A DNA stretch of 64,000 nucleotides from assembly GCF_037126175.1 (NCBI RefSeq), contig NZ_CP146986.1, forward strand, positions 310,001-374,000, in the 5' to 3' direction. Shown piece by piece: positions 25,370 through 33,049 of the stretch. This DNA comes from Pseudomonas sp. RSB 5.4. Its GTDB lineage: Bacteria > Pseudomonadota > Gammaproteobacteria > Pseudomonadales > Pseudomonadaceae. A program made the translations under genes and the position numbers. The notes beneath the pieces were generated by a model that was not told the origin of the DNA, searched no databases, and worked only from the letters and a program-made list of their open reading frames with translations. The first letter of the stretch is position 1, and each line of letters opens with the position of its first letter.

Positions 25370-26059
25370 TCAGCCCAGGTGCTCCTGATCCTGGATGATC
25401 GCGTTGTCGAGGGCTTCAAGCAACGCCTTGCGCACTTTGAGCTTGGTGTTCTTGTGCGCGGTCATGTTGATTTTCTTCAACTGACGCGCCGCCGCCAGCG
25501 CAGCGCCTTGCAGCTCTTCGGCAGATACCACCTTGTCGAGGAAGCCGGCATCCACTGCGCTCTTGGGATCAAACATCTCGCCGTTGATCACCGAGCGGTG
25601 GAACGCCGAACGACGCAGGCGATCACGCGCCAGCTCGATGCCGGCGTGGTGCATGGTCATGCCGATCTGCACTTCGTTCAGGCCGATGCTGAACGGGCCA
25701 TCAACGCCAATGCGGTAATCGGCAGACAACAGCAAAAACGCGCCTTTGGCCACGGCATGGCCCGGGCAGGCAACAATCACCGGGAACGGGTGAGAGAGCA
25801 GACGGCGGGCCAGGGTCGAACCGGCGGTGACCAGTGCCACGGCTTCTTTCGGGCCGGCGGTCATCACCTTCAGGTCATAGCCACCGGACAGAATCCCCGG
25901 CTGACCGGTAATGATCACAATGGCACGATCAGCCACCGCCTGATCCAGCGCCGCGTTGAACGCCGCAATCACGTCCGGGGAAATGGCATTGACCTTGCCG
26001 TTGTTCAAGGTCAGGGTCGCGATACCGTCTTCGAGGTGGTAGGCAATCAACTCACTCAT
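25370..26059 (-). CDS. Crotonase / enoyl-CoA hydratase family protein
   Basis: The 229-residue single-domain crotonase starts MSELIAYHLEDGIATLTLNN. The oxyanion-hole segment reads LSGGYDLKVM. NEVQIGM keeps the second catalytic Glu of hydratases. The first Glu position, normally in GGGCEL, appears as AKGAFLLL, with no acid. One-Glu crotonases often act as isomerases, hydrolases or other CoA enzymes, so simple hydratase activity should not be assumed. The gene is free-standing with its own terminator. Confidence 0.85.
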   Translation of the reverse strand: MSELIAYHLEDGIATLTLNNGKVNAISPDVIAAFNAALDQAVADRAIVIITGQPGILSGGYDLKVMTAGPKEAVALVTAGSTLARRLLSHPFPVIVACPGHAVAKGAFLLLSADYRIGVDGPFSIGLNEVQIGMTMHHAGIELARDRLRRSAFHRSVINGEMFDPKSAVDAGFLDKVVSAEELQGAALAAARQLKKINMTAHKNTKLKVRKALLEALDNAIIQDQEHLG

Positions 26060-26287
26060 GACGCTATTCCTTGTAAGAAAGATGGGCAGACGTTACCCAC
26101 CGCCGTAGGCCAGGTAAAGCGCTGTGACTGACTCGCCGGTCACCGTTTCCGGCCGCGCCCGGCGTAGCACACCGTTCTGCTTCTATATAGAAGGGTGGCC
26201 GTCACCAGAGATTGGCCGTTTTGCCATCGCCCCGGGCGGGGCGAAACGCCTTTTTGTCTTAACCGCATGAAAATTCTGAAAAAAAGT

Positions 26288-26316
26288 TTGCCATCAGAAA
26301 AGCTTTCGACTACATT
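26288..26316 (+). promoter_or_regulatory. Sigma-70 promoter of tRNA-Ser
   Basis: The -35 box TTGCCA (26288-26293), a 17-base spacer, and the -10 box TACATT (26311-26316) are followed by a GC-rich AGCGCGCC discriminator. That discriminator is typical of stringently controlled stable RNA promoters. The predicted start is near 26323, about 30 bases before the tRNA. Confidence 0.75.
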
Positions 26317-26354
26317 AGCGCGCCTCGACAGACAGAACATGTTTGAAGAGATAC

Positions 26355-26444
26355 GGTGAAGTGTCCGAGTGGCTTAAGGAGCACGCCTGGAAAGTGTGTA
26401 TACAGGAAACTGTATCGAGAGTTCGAATCTCTCCTTCACCGCCA
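26355..26444 (+). tRNA. tRNA-Ser(GGA)
   Basis: It is 90 bases with CCA encoded. The acceptor stem GGTGAAG pairs with CTTCACC, with G as discriminator base. The anticodon loop CTGGAAA has GGA at 26389-26391. The long variable arm TGTATACAGGAAACTGTATC forms its own stem, as in class II serine tRNAs. The T arm GAGAG-TTCGAAT-CTCTC is regular. It decodes UCC and UCU. Confidence 0.97.
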
Positions 26445-26455
26445 CATTCAGTAAA

Positions 26456-26502
26456 CACAAACCCCTGATTTTCCTAGAGAAAGTCGGGGGTTTGTGGTTT
26501 TT
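26456..26502 (+). terminator. Intrinsic terminator of the tRNA transcript
   Basis: CACAAACCCC and GGGGTTTGTG form a 10-bp stem with inner GA/TC pairing, followed by GGTTTTT. Confidence 0.85.
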
Positions 26503-26730
26503 GGCGTCTGTAAATCAGCCCTATGGGAACAATAGGGGGCGGGCGCTTCATTTCTGTGTAAAAAGCGGTCTCCGTCAAAAAGGTTCTGGCGTTTCCAATA
26601 AAGCGAGAAATATTCGCGCTTCACCGGTTTCCTTTGTTTGTGAATTTGCGCGATAGTGGCTTTTTGTTATCGCCTTCAGGATGAGCTGCTTGCCTGAACG
26701 CTTTTTGGCAGTCCAACGCAGGGAAGTGCA

Positions 26731-27414
26731 GTGAAGACAGTTGTCACGATGGTTCTATTTTTGATGTTGTGCGGCTGCGGTTCTGACTCTCGCAGCTCTG
26801 CGCCGACACTCTGGACAGATGGCATCATGCTGGAGCAGAAGAAGGTCACCGTCGATGATCAGCATGCCAAAGTTGTCATGCAGGCAGCGGGTGATACGGT
26901 CAATCCGGTGGATTTTGAAGTGGTCAGAGGTAATGATCCGGATCAACGTCCCGATCATCTGGGGACAGTAGTCAAACCGTTTCGCAATAAAGTCGGCGCA
27001 TGGTTCAGTCGTCTCGGCAGCGCGGTCTCCAAGCAGTTCCCCCAGCTTGAAATGCAGGCCGATCCCGGTCAGACGCTACTCGTGAGCGGTTCATCGACGG
27101 TCAAAAGTCAAACTCCGGCGCCAGGCTATCTGACGCTTTACAACGAAGACTATGTATTCAACCAGTCGAAGAACAAGTATGAGAAAAAGCTGACCGCCAA
27201 TCCGACGGTCTCGTCGTATTACACCTGCGGGCCTGTCACCAGTACCTTTATTCCCGAGAAGCAGAAAGTTTATCTGGCAGAGTTTGTCTTCGTGGATCGT
27301 GGGGACGGATGTGAACTGCAGATCTACGACATTACACAACCCGAACTACGTCTCCCGATCGTTGCCATCAAAGGCGCGCTACCCTCGTCGGACAGGTCCT
27401 TCCACTCGCCATAA
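26731..27414 (+). CDS. Uncharacterised lipoprotein
   Basis: A GTG start with GGGAAG upstream gives 227 residues. The N terminus MKTVVTMVLFLMLCGCGSD is a lipoprotein signal. C16 (L-C-G-C) is the likely lipidated Cys, and D-S after it could influence membrane retention. The mature part is strand-rich and contains two Cys (about 170 and 193, YTCGPVT and GDGCELQ) that could form a disulfide. I do not recognise the family. The codon usage is slightly less GC-rich than its neighbours. It lies downstream of a tRNA gene, a common site for acquired DNA, but I see no integrase or flanking repeat. Confidence 0.7.
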   Translation: MKTVVTMVLFLMLCGCGSDSRSSAPTLWTDGIMLEQKKVTVDDQHAKVVMQAAGDTVNPVDFEVVRGNDPDQRPDHLGTVVKPFRNKVGAWFSRLGSAVSKQFPQLEMQADPGQTLLVSGSSTVKSQTPAPGYLTLYNEDYVFNQSKNKYEKKLTANPTVSSYYTCGPVTSTFIPEKQKVYLAEFVFVDRGDGCELQIYDITQPELRLPIVAIKGALPSSDRSFHSP

Positions 27415-27587
27415 GCTGTGTAGAAAGCTGCCTGATCGCTGCTCGGCGAGATTTCGCGCAGACCTTGGCGAGCTTTGCAAAAAGGCGAGTGTTGTTGCAG
27501 ATCTGGAAACTGCCCCGTAGCGGAACCATTTTTGAATGGTGGAAGTTAAAATCGCCAGATTTTCTGCGAGTTAAAAGGACGGCTTCC

Positions 27588-27908
27588 ATGATTATTTCCA
27601 CCACACATTCCATCGAAGGCCGACAGATCACCGCGTACCTGGACATTGTCAGCGCGGAGTCGGTGCAAGGTGTCAATGTGATCCGTGACATGTTTGCCGG
27701 CATGCGCGACTTTTTTGGCGGGCGCTCTCAGACGCTCGAGCGTGCATTGAAAGAGGCGCGGGTTCAGGCGATTTACGAGATCAAGGAGCGGGCGCAGGCG
27801 TTGCAAGCGGATGCGGTGGTTGGGCTGGATTTCGAGATCAGTATGCCAGCGGGCAAGGGCGGTATGGTTGTCGTGTTCGCGACGGGCACTGCGGTCAAGT
27901 TGCGTTGA
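27588..27908 (+). CDS. YbjQ / UPF0145 family protein
   Basis: The ATG at 27588 gives 106 residues beginning MIISTTHSIEGRQITAYLDI. The YbjQ/DUF74 family is a small domain, often called heavy-metal-binding, that assembles as a pentamer; metal binding was proposed from structure rather than function. The conserved core SVQGVNVIRDMFAGMRDFFGGRS and QADAVVGLDFEI are present. It is cytoplasmic with no known partner, and is followed by a strong terminator. Confidence 0.9.
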   Translation: MIISTTHSIEGRQITAYLDIVSAESVQGVNVIRDMFAGMRDFFGGRSQTLERALKEARVQAIYEIKERAQALQADAVVGLDFEISMPAGKGGMVVVFATGTAVKLR

Positions 27909-27931
27909 TGCAGTTGCCGTAGTCCGCGAGC

Positions 27932-27959
27932 CCATTCAGTTGATGAATGGGTTTTTTTC
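27932..27959 (+). terminator. Intrinsic terminator after the YbjQ gene
   Basis: CCCATTCA, loop GTTGA and TGAATGGG are followed by seven T. Confidence 0.9.
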
Positions 27960-28165
27960 TGTCGATCAGCCACGTGGTTTGTTGATGTAAGCCACGAGTG
28001 TCTGAGGTCGCTGGCGAGTTTAATCGATGTAGGCCATTCGTCGGGCATCAGTCGATCTGAATCACAAGTCCAGTAATGACCAGCTAGTCTCAAAAGTCTT
28101 GGAGGTCGATATTTTTTCAGGCAAAAGGCTTTGCCGGTATCGATCTATTACGAAGGGGAGAGGCT

Positions 28166-28354
28166 ATGACTGATCCGTATATCGAAGACGATGGTGCCGA
28201 ATTTTCATTCAACAACTGCGTCCGCTGCGGCCAGACGGAGTATCAGGCGGGCTTTGGCGAGGATCCGGTTCAGACCGGCAAGATCAAGTCCACCGCGCCC
28301 AAGGGGCCGAAAGCCAAGTTTCTTCCGAAGGTCTCGGCACGATCGAGAAAGTGA
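28166..28354 (+). CDS. Small CxxC microprotein
   Basis: The 62-residue protein starts at ATG 28166 with GGGGAGAGG upstream, a strong ribosome site. An acidic N terminus (MTDPYIEDDGAEF) is followed by NNCVRCGQTEYQ with one CxxC pair, and a basic, proline- and lysine-rich tail. One CxxC could give half a zinc site or a redox pair. I do not recognise the family. The strong ribosome site and its own terminator support expression. Confidence 0.7.
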   Translation: MTDPYIEDDGAEFSFNNCVRCGQTEYQAGFGEDPVQTGKIKSTAPKGPKAKFLPKVSARSRK

Positions 28355-28368
28355 TAGATGACAGAACG

Positions 28369-28394
28369 ACCCCGTCTATGAACGGGGTTTTTTA
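28369..28394 (+). terminator. Intrinsic terminator after the CxxC microprotein
   Basis: ACCCCGT, loop CTATGA and ACGGGGT are followed by six T. Confidence 0.88.
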
Positions 28395-28512
28395 TGCCCG
28401 AGGTTTATGTAGGGAAATATCCTACAAGCGATGGGGCAAATTCTTAGTTTTTTCACAAACTTTTCACCTCCACAGACGTAGGGTGAAGCCATCCGTTAGA
28501 AAGCAAGTCTCC

Positions 28513-28540
28513 AGCCCGTCTCCCCAGCGGGCTTTTTTTT
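28513..28540 (+). terminator. Second intrinsic terminator, candidate sRNA end
   Basis: AGCCCG, loop TCTCCCCAG and CGGGCT are followed by eight T. No protein gene ends here. Confidence 0.8.
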
Positions 28541-28678
28541 GCCTGCGATAAAACCTTTTGCGAAATCGCTGTCCAATCGGCGCCAAGTGCGCGGCGGCAG
28601 CTGAATTATCTGGACTTCAGCGCGTCGGCAGCATTCAATCTCGGCCCCTTTTGATCTCCCTATTTTTGAGGTTTTTTC

Positions 28679-29047
28679 ATGCGTCTAACATTGCCTGCTC
28701 TGGTTCTGGGGCTTCTGGTTGCTCAAGGTGCGGTCGCCGGTGAAGGCACTGCTGCACTCGGCGGCGGACTGGGTGGCGCGCTGGGTAATGTGGTCGGCCA
28801 GAAAATGGGCGGCAGCACGGGCGCAGCGATTGGTGCCGGTGTTGCAGGCGCGGCCGGCAGTGCCATGGCCGCTGGCAAGGGCAGCCGGACCAAAGCAGCT
28901 ATCGGCGGTGGTGTTGGCGCGGCCGGTGGTTCGGTGATCGGCAACAGCCTGGGCGGCAGAAATGGCGCGACCATTGGCGCAGGCCTTGGTGGCGCTGCAG
29001 GTGGTGCGGTGGGCACCAACCTGTCCAAAGGTCACAAGCGCCACTGA
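28679..29047 (+). CDS. Exported glycine-zipper protein
   Basis: The 122-residue protein has a signal peptide MRLTLPALVLGLLVAQGAVA. The rest is almost wholly Gly/Ala with repeated GxxxG spacing (for example GAAIGAGVAGAAGSA and GGAAGGAVG) and a short basic C terminus. Glycine-zipper segments pack as membrane-spanning or amyloid-like helices; related domains occur in outer-membrane and pore proteins. The protein is probably periplasmic or membrane-inserted. A paralogue follows at 29183. Each gene has its own terminator, so they are not a simple operon. Confidence 0.8.
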   Translation: MRLTLPALVLGLLVAQGAVAGEGTAALGGGLGGALGNVVGQKMGGSTGAAIGAGVAGAAGSAMAAGKGSRTKAAIGGGVGAAGGSVIGNSLGGRNGATIGAGLGGAAGGAVGTNLSKGHKRH

Positions 29048-29063
29048 TATCGAGCGCTTGTCA

Positions 29064-29093
29064 GAAAAAGCCCGGCTCGATGCCGGGCTTTTT
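29064..29093 (+). terminator. Intrinsic terminator after the first glycine-zipper gene
   Basis: AAAAAGCCCGGC, loop TCGAT and GCCGGGCTTTTT form a stem of 12 pairs with a T tail. Confidence 0.9.
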
Positions 29094-29182
29094 CATGGCT
29101 GAACGTTTTCGCGGAAAACCGCTCAAATTTGACACGAGCCCCTGTGGGCATACCGTCCCGATTCGGGAACTGTGAGGTTCAA

Positions 29183-29608
29183 ATGCGTTTGTCATTGTCT
29201 GCACTGTTTTTCGGATTACTGGTCGCTCAAGGCGCGATGGCCGCCGGCGATGGCAGCGCCGCCGTCGGTGGCGGACTGGGCGGTGTGCTCGGGAATGTGG
29301 TCGGTGGCCAGCTCGGCGGCAGCACCGGTGCGGCGGTCGGCGCAGGTGTAGGCGGCGCGGCAGGTGGCGCGGTCGGAGCGAATAAACACAATCGCACTGA
29401 AGCCGCCATCGGCGGTGGCCTCGGCGCAGCCGGCGGCTCAGTGGTCGGCAACAGCTTGGGCGGCTCCACCGGCTCCGCCATTGGTGCCGGATTGGGCGGC
29501 GCGGCCGGCGGTGCGGTGGGTAACAATCTGGGTGGCGACGGCGGGAAGGGGCATTCCGGCGGTGGCCACAAGCACAACAAGTACAAACATAAAAACCGCC
29601 ACCATTGA
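29183..29608 (+). CDS. Exported glycine-zipper protein with His/Lys-rich tail
   Basis: I start at ATG 29183, where the signal peptide MRLSLSALFFGLLVAQGAMA begins, giving 141 residues. It is a close paralogue of the preceding gene, with the same order of GxxxG blocks. It adds a tail rich in His, Lys, Gly and Asn (about 124-141) that could bind metal ions or polyanions. A tandem duplication followed by tail divergence is the simplest history. Its function is unknown. Confidence 0.8.
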   Translation: MRLSLSALFFGLLVAQGAMAAGDGSAAVGGGLGGVLGNVVGGQLGGSTGAAVGAGVGGAAGGAVGANKHNRTEAAIGGGLGAAGGSVVGNSLGGSTGSAIGAGLGGAAGGAVGNNLGGDGGKGHSGGGHKHNKYKHKNRHH

Positions 29609-29623
29609 TTGAATACCGAAAAC

Positions 29624-29650
29624 AAACCCGGCCTCGCGCCGGGTTTTTCG
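29624..29650 (+). terminator. Intrinsic terminator after the second glycine-zipper gene
   Basis: AAACCCGGC, loop CTCGC and GCCGGGTTT are followed by TTCG. Confidence 0.88.
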
Positions 29651-29730
29651 TGTCTGGCGGCCGGACTCTGGAACGATTGGCTGTAGGACTTTTCGAACGT
29701 TATACAACCCACGAGCTGCAGAGGTTTGCC

Positions 29731-29898
29731 ATGACTCCCGAAACAGAAGGCAAGGAAGAAAAAGGCCCGAGCGGTCTGCCGTTTATCAATGATCCTGGGA
29801 ACGAGGATCCGGGGTCGCTGATGGATGATGCGACGGTGCCGCTGAATGATGCGGATGAGGCGGATATGGAGTATGAAGAGGATGAGGATGAGCAATAA
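29731..29898 (+). CDS. Acidic microprotein
   Basis: The 55-residue protein starts at ATG 29731 and begins MTPETEGKEEKGPSGLPFIN. It is strongly acidic and ends DMEYEEDEDEQ. There is no hydrophobic helix, Cys or known motif, and it is probably disordered. GAGGTTT upstream is a fair ribosome site. I recall similar short acidic proteins as hypothetical genes in other Pseudomonas, but cannot assign a role. Confidence 0.65.
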   Translation: MTPETEGKEEKGPSGLPFINDPGNEDPGSLMDDATVPLNDADEADMEYEEDEDEQ

Positions 29899-30356
29899 GT
29901 TTGTCTTGATAGTCGAGCGCAGCAGCGCACTGAATTTCAATATCCGGGGCCTGTACTTCAGGCCCTTTGATTCGGATCGGTTTGCTCGCGAGGTCAAGGT
30001 CGATAAAACAGTCCTACTGATTCTGATGGGAAGTGAATGGCGCACCCTACGCCGTACAGTTCATATTGAATTTCATCCGTTATTTCACCGCAGCGTTCGA
30101 TTTGCTTGCTCCGCCAAAGTCTTAAAATTCCGCGTGAAAGAGGTGCGCGGACTTTGCGGGGGATCAAAATGGAAAGAAGTCGGGAAAGCAGGCGTTAGCT
30201 GTAGGGCGTTTCGCTAAATATCAGAGAGTCATTCCACGGGCTAAACATTGCCCGTTGCTCAATGTCCACTGGCCTCGCTATGCTGCTGAACCCATTAATC
30301 AGATCCGCGCCGCGGCACCGGCTGCGCCGCCCGGGATGTTTTTGATAACGGATCCG
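29899..30356. other. 458-base region without a supported gene
   Basis: The only open frame (to 30217) begins MSNKFVLIVERSSALNF and lacks codon bias or a family. GGGCCTG / CAGGCCC at about 29947-29966 with a loop TACTT and CTTTGATT after it could be a weak terminator for the acidic microprotein gene. Nothing else is recognised. Confidence 0.5.
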
Positions 30357-31055
30357 ATGATGAATGCACCGATGAAGGCGTTTGGCCCGATCAAGGCCGT
30401 GATTTTCGACATGGACGGTCTGCTGCTGGACACCGAAGGCATCTACACCGAGGTCACCTCGCTCATCGCCGAGCGTTACGGGCGGACTTTCGACTGGAGC
30501 ATCAAACAGAACATCATCGGTCGCGGGGCCAATGATCTGGCGAACTACGTGGTGCAGGCGCTGGATCTGCCGATCAGCGCCGAAGAGTTTCTGGTAATCC
30601 GCGAGCCACTGATGCGTGAGCGCTTCCCCAAGGCCCAGGCGATGCCGGGCGCGGAGGAGCTGATTCGCCACCTCAAGGCGCACAACATTCCAATTGCCGT
30701 GGGCACCAGTTCGTCGCGGCAGTCGTTCGGCCAGAAAACCACCTCGCACCGCGACTGGTTTGCCCTGTTCGATTTCATCGTCACGGCGGACGACCCGGAA
30801 GTCGGCGCGGCGAAACCGGCGCCGGACATCTTCCTCACCGCTGCCCGCCGTCTGGGTGTCGCACCTGAAGATTGTCTGGTGTTCGAGGATTCGCCGTTCG
30901 GCGTTACCGCAGCGAAAGCCGCGGGGATGACCGCCATTGCGATTCCGGATGCAGCCATGGCCGATGAAAAATACGCGCATGCCGACGGGATTCTGCGCAC
31001 GCTCAAGGCGTTCACTCCGAGTGCCTGCGGTTTGCCGGCGCTGGATTGGGCTTGA
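30357..31055 (+). CDS. HAD-IA family phosphatase
   Basis: I choose the tandem ATG at 30357/30360, giving 232 residues; upstream codons in the frame look non-coding. DMDGLLLDTE is motif I with the nucleophile and acid/base Asp. GTSSSR is motif II. KPAPDIF carries the motif III Lys, and VFEDSPFGVTAAKAAGM is motif IV. A helical cap (about 25-90) makes it subclass IA, close to beta-phosphoglucomutase/pseudouridine-5'-phosphatase-like enzymes. The precise substrate, probably a sugar or nucleoside phosphate, is unknown. Confidence 0.88.
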   Translation: MMNAPMKAFGPIKAVIFDMDGLLLDTEGIYTEVTSLIAERYGRTFDWSIKQNIIGRGANDLANYVVQALDLPISAEEFLVIREPLMRERFPKAQAMPGAEELIRHLKAHNIPIAVGTSSSRQSFGQKTTSHRDWFALFDFIVTADDPEVGAAKPAPDIFLTAARRLGVAPEDCLVFEDSPFGVTAAKAAGMTAIAIPDAAMADEKYAHADGILRTLKAFTPSACGLPALDWA

Positions 31056-31075
31056 TCAGCCAATAAGCACGCATG

Positions 31076-31113
31076 AAAAACGCCGCCCTCTGCAAAGAGG
31101 CGCGGCGTTTTTT
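31076..31113 (+). terminator. Bidirectional intrinsic terminator between HAD and SDR genes
   Basis: An AACGCCGC / GCGGCGTT stem and an inner CCTCT-GCAA-AGAGG stem are flanked by A5 and T6. Confidence 0.88.
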
Positions 31114-31133
31114 GTACCCGGGATTCAGCGCAA

Positions 31134-31880
31134 TCAGGCGCCAAAACCACCGTCGATGGTCAGGCTGGCACCGGTGATGTAACCGGCTTCCGGGCCTACC
31201 AGATAAGCGACGAAACCGGCGATTTCATCGGCGGTGCCGTAACGGCCCACCGCCATCAGCGGGATCAGGCTCTCGGCGAATTCGCCATGGGCCGGGTTCA
31301 TGTCAGTGTCGACCGGGCCGGGTTGCACGTTGTTGATGGTGATGCCGCGCGGGCCGAGGTCGCGGGCCAGGCCTTTGGTCAGGCCGACCAGGGCCGATTT
31401 GCTCATTGCATACACACCGCCACCGCCGAAGGGCATGCGGTCGGCGTTGGTGCTGCCGATGTTGACGATGCGCGAGCCTTCGCCCATGTGTTTGGCGGCT
31501 TCCTGAGACGCGATGAACACGCTGCGGACGTTGATCGCCAAGGTCTGGTCGAAGTCTTCCAGTTTGAAATCTTCCAGCGGTGCGATGGCCAGGACGCCGG
31601 CGTTGTTCACCAGAATATCCAAGCGGCCAAAGGCTTCGACGGTGGTGCTGACGGCGTTGCGGATAGCGGCTTCATCGGCGCTGTCGGCCTTGATTGCCAA
31701 AGCTTTGCCGCCGGTGGCGGTGATGCTGTTCTGCAACTCTTCGGCCTTGGCGGTGGAGCTGACGTAGGTGAAAGCGACGGCGGCGCCTTCAGCGGCCAGG
31801 CGTTTGACGATGGCGGCGCCGATACCGCGGGAACCGCCTTGAATCAGAGCGACTTTGCCGCTGAGGTGTTGAGTGGTCAT
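31134..31880 (-). CDS. Short-chain dehydrogenase/reductase
   Basis: The 248-residue classical SDR has a nucleotide-binding GGSRGIG at 15-21, NNAG at 92-95, S143, Y157 and K161 (YAMSK) as catalytic residues, and a C-terminal DGGFGA. It is of the FabG-like 3-oxoacyl-reductase group and probably uses NADP(H), but the substrate is open. GGAGATC precedes the ATG. It is divergently transcribed from a LysR regulator that probably controls it. Confidence 0.92.
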   Translation of the reverse strand: MTTQHLSGKVALIQGGSRGIGAAIVKRLAAEGAAVAFTYVSSTAKAEELQNSITATGGKALAIKADSADEAAIRNAVSTTVEAFGRLDILVNNAGVLAIAPLEDFKLEDFDQTLAINVRSVFIASQEAAKHMGEGSRIVNIGSTNADRMPFGGGGVYAMSKSALVGLTKGLARDLGPRGITINNVQPGPVDTDMNPAHGEFAESLIPLMAVGRYGTADEIAGFVAYLVGPEAGYITGASLTIDGGFGA

Positions 31881-31980
31881 GTTCGATCTCCAGAGAATTC
31901 AAGGCGGGGTGCCTTGTTGTTGGAGCCGAGTATCGGCCTCGCATCGACAACCGTGTAGACCATGATTGCTATAGTCTGTG

Positions 31981-31995
31981 TAAACCAGAAGTTTA
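31981..31995. promoter_or_regulatory. Candidate LysR operator, TAAAC-N5-GTTTA
   Basis: A perfect inverted repeat TAAAC/GTTTA with a five-base centre lies 12 bases before the LysR ATG and 100 bases from the SDR start. It is flanked by CTATAG and TATAG half-sites. The size and position fit a LysR recognition site with autoregulation. Confidence 0.5.
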
Positions 31996-32006
31996 TAGTG
32001 GCGATC

Positions 32007-32933
32007 ATGGAAACTTTCAGCAGTATCGAATGCTTCGTGCGCAGCGCCGAAGTCGGCAGCTTTGCCGAAGCCGCCCGGCGCTTGAGCCTGACCCCGGCCG
32101 CCGTTGGCAAGAGTGTGGCGAAGCTCGAGGGACGGCTCGGTGTACGGCTGTTCCAGCGTAGTACACGCAGCCTTACGCTGACTGAGGCCGGTCAGCTGTT
32201 TTTGAATCAGGTCAGTGGCAGTCTGACGACGATCCAGAATGCGGTGGCCAATCTTTCGAGTGTGGAAGGACTGCCGGCAGGCACGTTGAAAGTTAGCATG
32301 GGCACGGTATTCGGGCGTTTGTACATCGTGCCGTTGTTGCAAGAGTTTTTACGTCGGTTTCCGGCGATCAACCCGGACTGGCATTTTGATAACCGTCAGG
32401 TCGATTTGATTGGGCAGGGTTTCGATGCAGCGATTGGCGGGGGATTTGAGTTGCCTCAAGGCGTCGTCGCACGCAAATTGACACCCGCGCATCGCGTGTT
32501 GGTGGCGTCCGCGGACTATCTGCAACAGCACGAGGCGATCGCTGAGCCGGATGACCTGCAACATCACGATGGCATCCTGATTCGTTCGCCGCAAACCGGT
32601 CGAGTACGCTCCTGGCAGTTGATCAGTGGCGGCAGTCAGCTCTGTCAGCCCTTGACCCTCAAGACGCGCATGACCATGAGCGACTCAGAAGCCGCCTGCG
32701 CCACGGCAGCACAGGGGTTGGGGATCGCACTGGTGAGCATGCCGTTTGCTGTGGGTTATCTTGAGGCGGGCACCTTGCAGCGCGTGCTGCCGGACTGGTA
32801 CATCGATGACGGCAACATTTCGATCTATTACGCCGAGCATAAATTGTTGCCGGGCAAGACTCGGGCGTTTGTCGATTTTGTGATTGAGCAGTTTGCGCAG
32901 CAGGGGTTGGCGCGGCGGTTCAGTGCTTTCTGA
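32007..32933 (+). CDS. LysR-family transcriptional regulator
   Basis: The start at 32007 (METFSSIECFVRSAEVGSFA) gives 308 residues. The N-terminal winged helix (about 1-60) includes the SFAEAARRLSLTPAAVGKSV recognition region and RSTRSLTLTEAG wing. A two-lobed effector domain follows. It belongs to the group of LysR proteins that usually regulate a divergent gene, here the SDR. The effector is unknown. Confidence 0.92.
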   Translation: METFSSIECFVRSAEVGSFAEAARRLSLTPAAVGKSVAKLEGRLGVRLFQRSTRSLTLTEAGQLFLNQVSGSLTTIQNAVANLSSVEGLPAGTLKVSMGTVFGRLYIVPLLQEFLRRFPAINPDWHFDNRQVDLIGQGFDAAIGGGFELPQGVVARKLTPAHRVLVASADYLQQHEAIAEPDDLQHHDGILIRSPQTGRVRSWQLISGGSQLCQPLTLKTRMTMSDSEAACATAAQGLGIALVSMPFAVGYLEAGTLQRVLPDWYIDDGNISIYYAEHKLLPGKTRAFVDFVIEQFAQQGLARRFSAF

Positions 32934-32960
32934 GCAAGACGTGGCACCGAGTTGACCCAT

Positions 32961-33033
32961 TCGCGAGCAAGCCCGCTCCCACATTGGATTTGTGAACGCC
33001 ACAGATCCAATGTGGGAGCGAGCCTGCTCGCGA
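32961..33033. repeat. REP-type inverted repeat, inverted GTGGGAGC orientation
   Basis: TCGCGAGCAAGCCCGCTCCC outward and GGGAGCGAGCCTGCTCGCGA on the other side enclose CAATGTGGG arms. It is the same family as the others but with the halves in the opposite order. It is downstream of both flanking genes. Confidence 0.8.
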
Positions 33034-33049
33034 AGAACGATAACGCGGT

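Larger units (their letters stand above)
28355..28678. other. Intergenic region with two terminators
   Basis: It holds the terminator of the preceding gene, an inverted repeat TGTAGG-N7-CCTACA at 28408-28426, and a second intrinsic terminator at 28513-28540 with no ORF between them. This suggests a short independent transcript. The rest is leader of the first glycine-zipper gene. Confidence 0.6.

Noticed and set aside
26445..26730. Genomic-island insertion at tRNA-Ser
   Set aside because: There is no integrase, no repeat of the tRNA 3' end, and the following genes are small and mostly ordinary in composition.
29846..30217. ORF starting MSNKFVLIVERSSALNF
   Set aside because: It overlaps the end of the acidic microprotein gene, crosses a likely terminator hairpin and has no codon bias or family.
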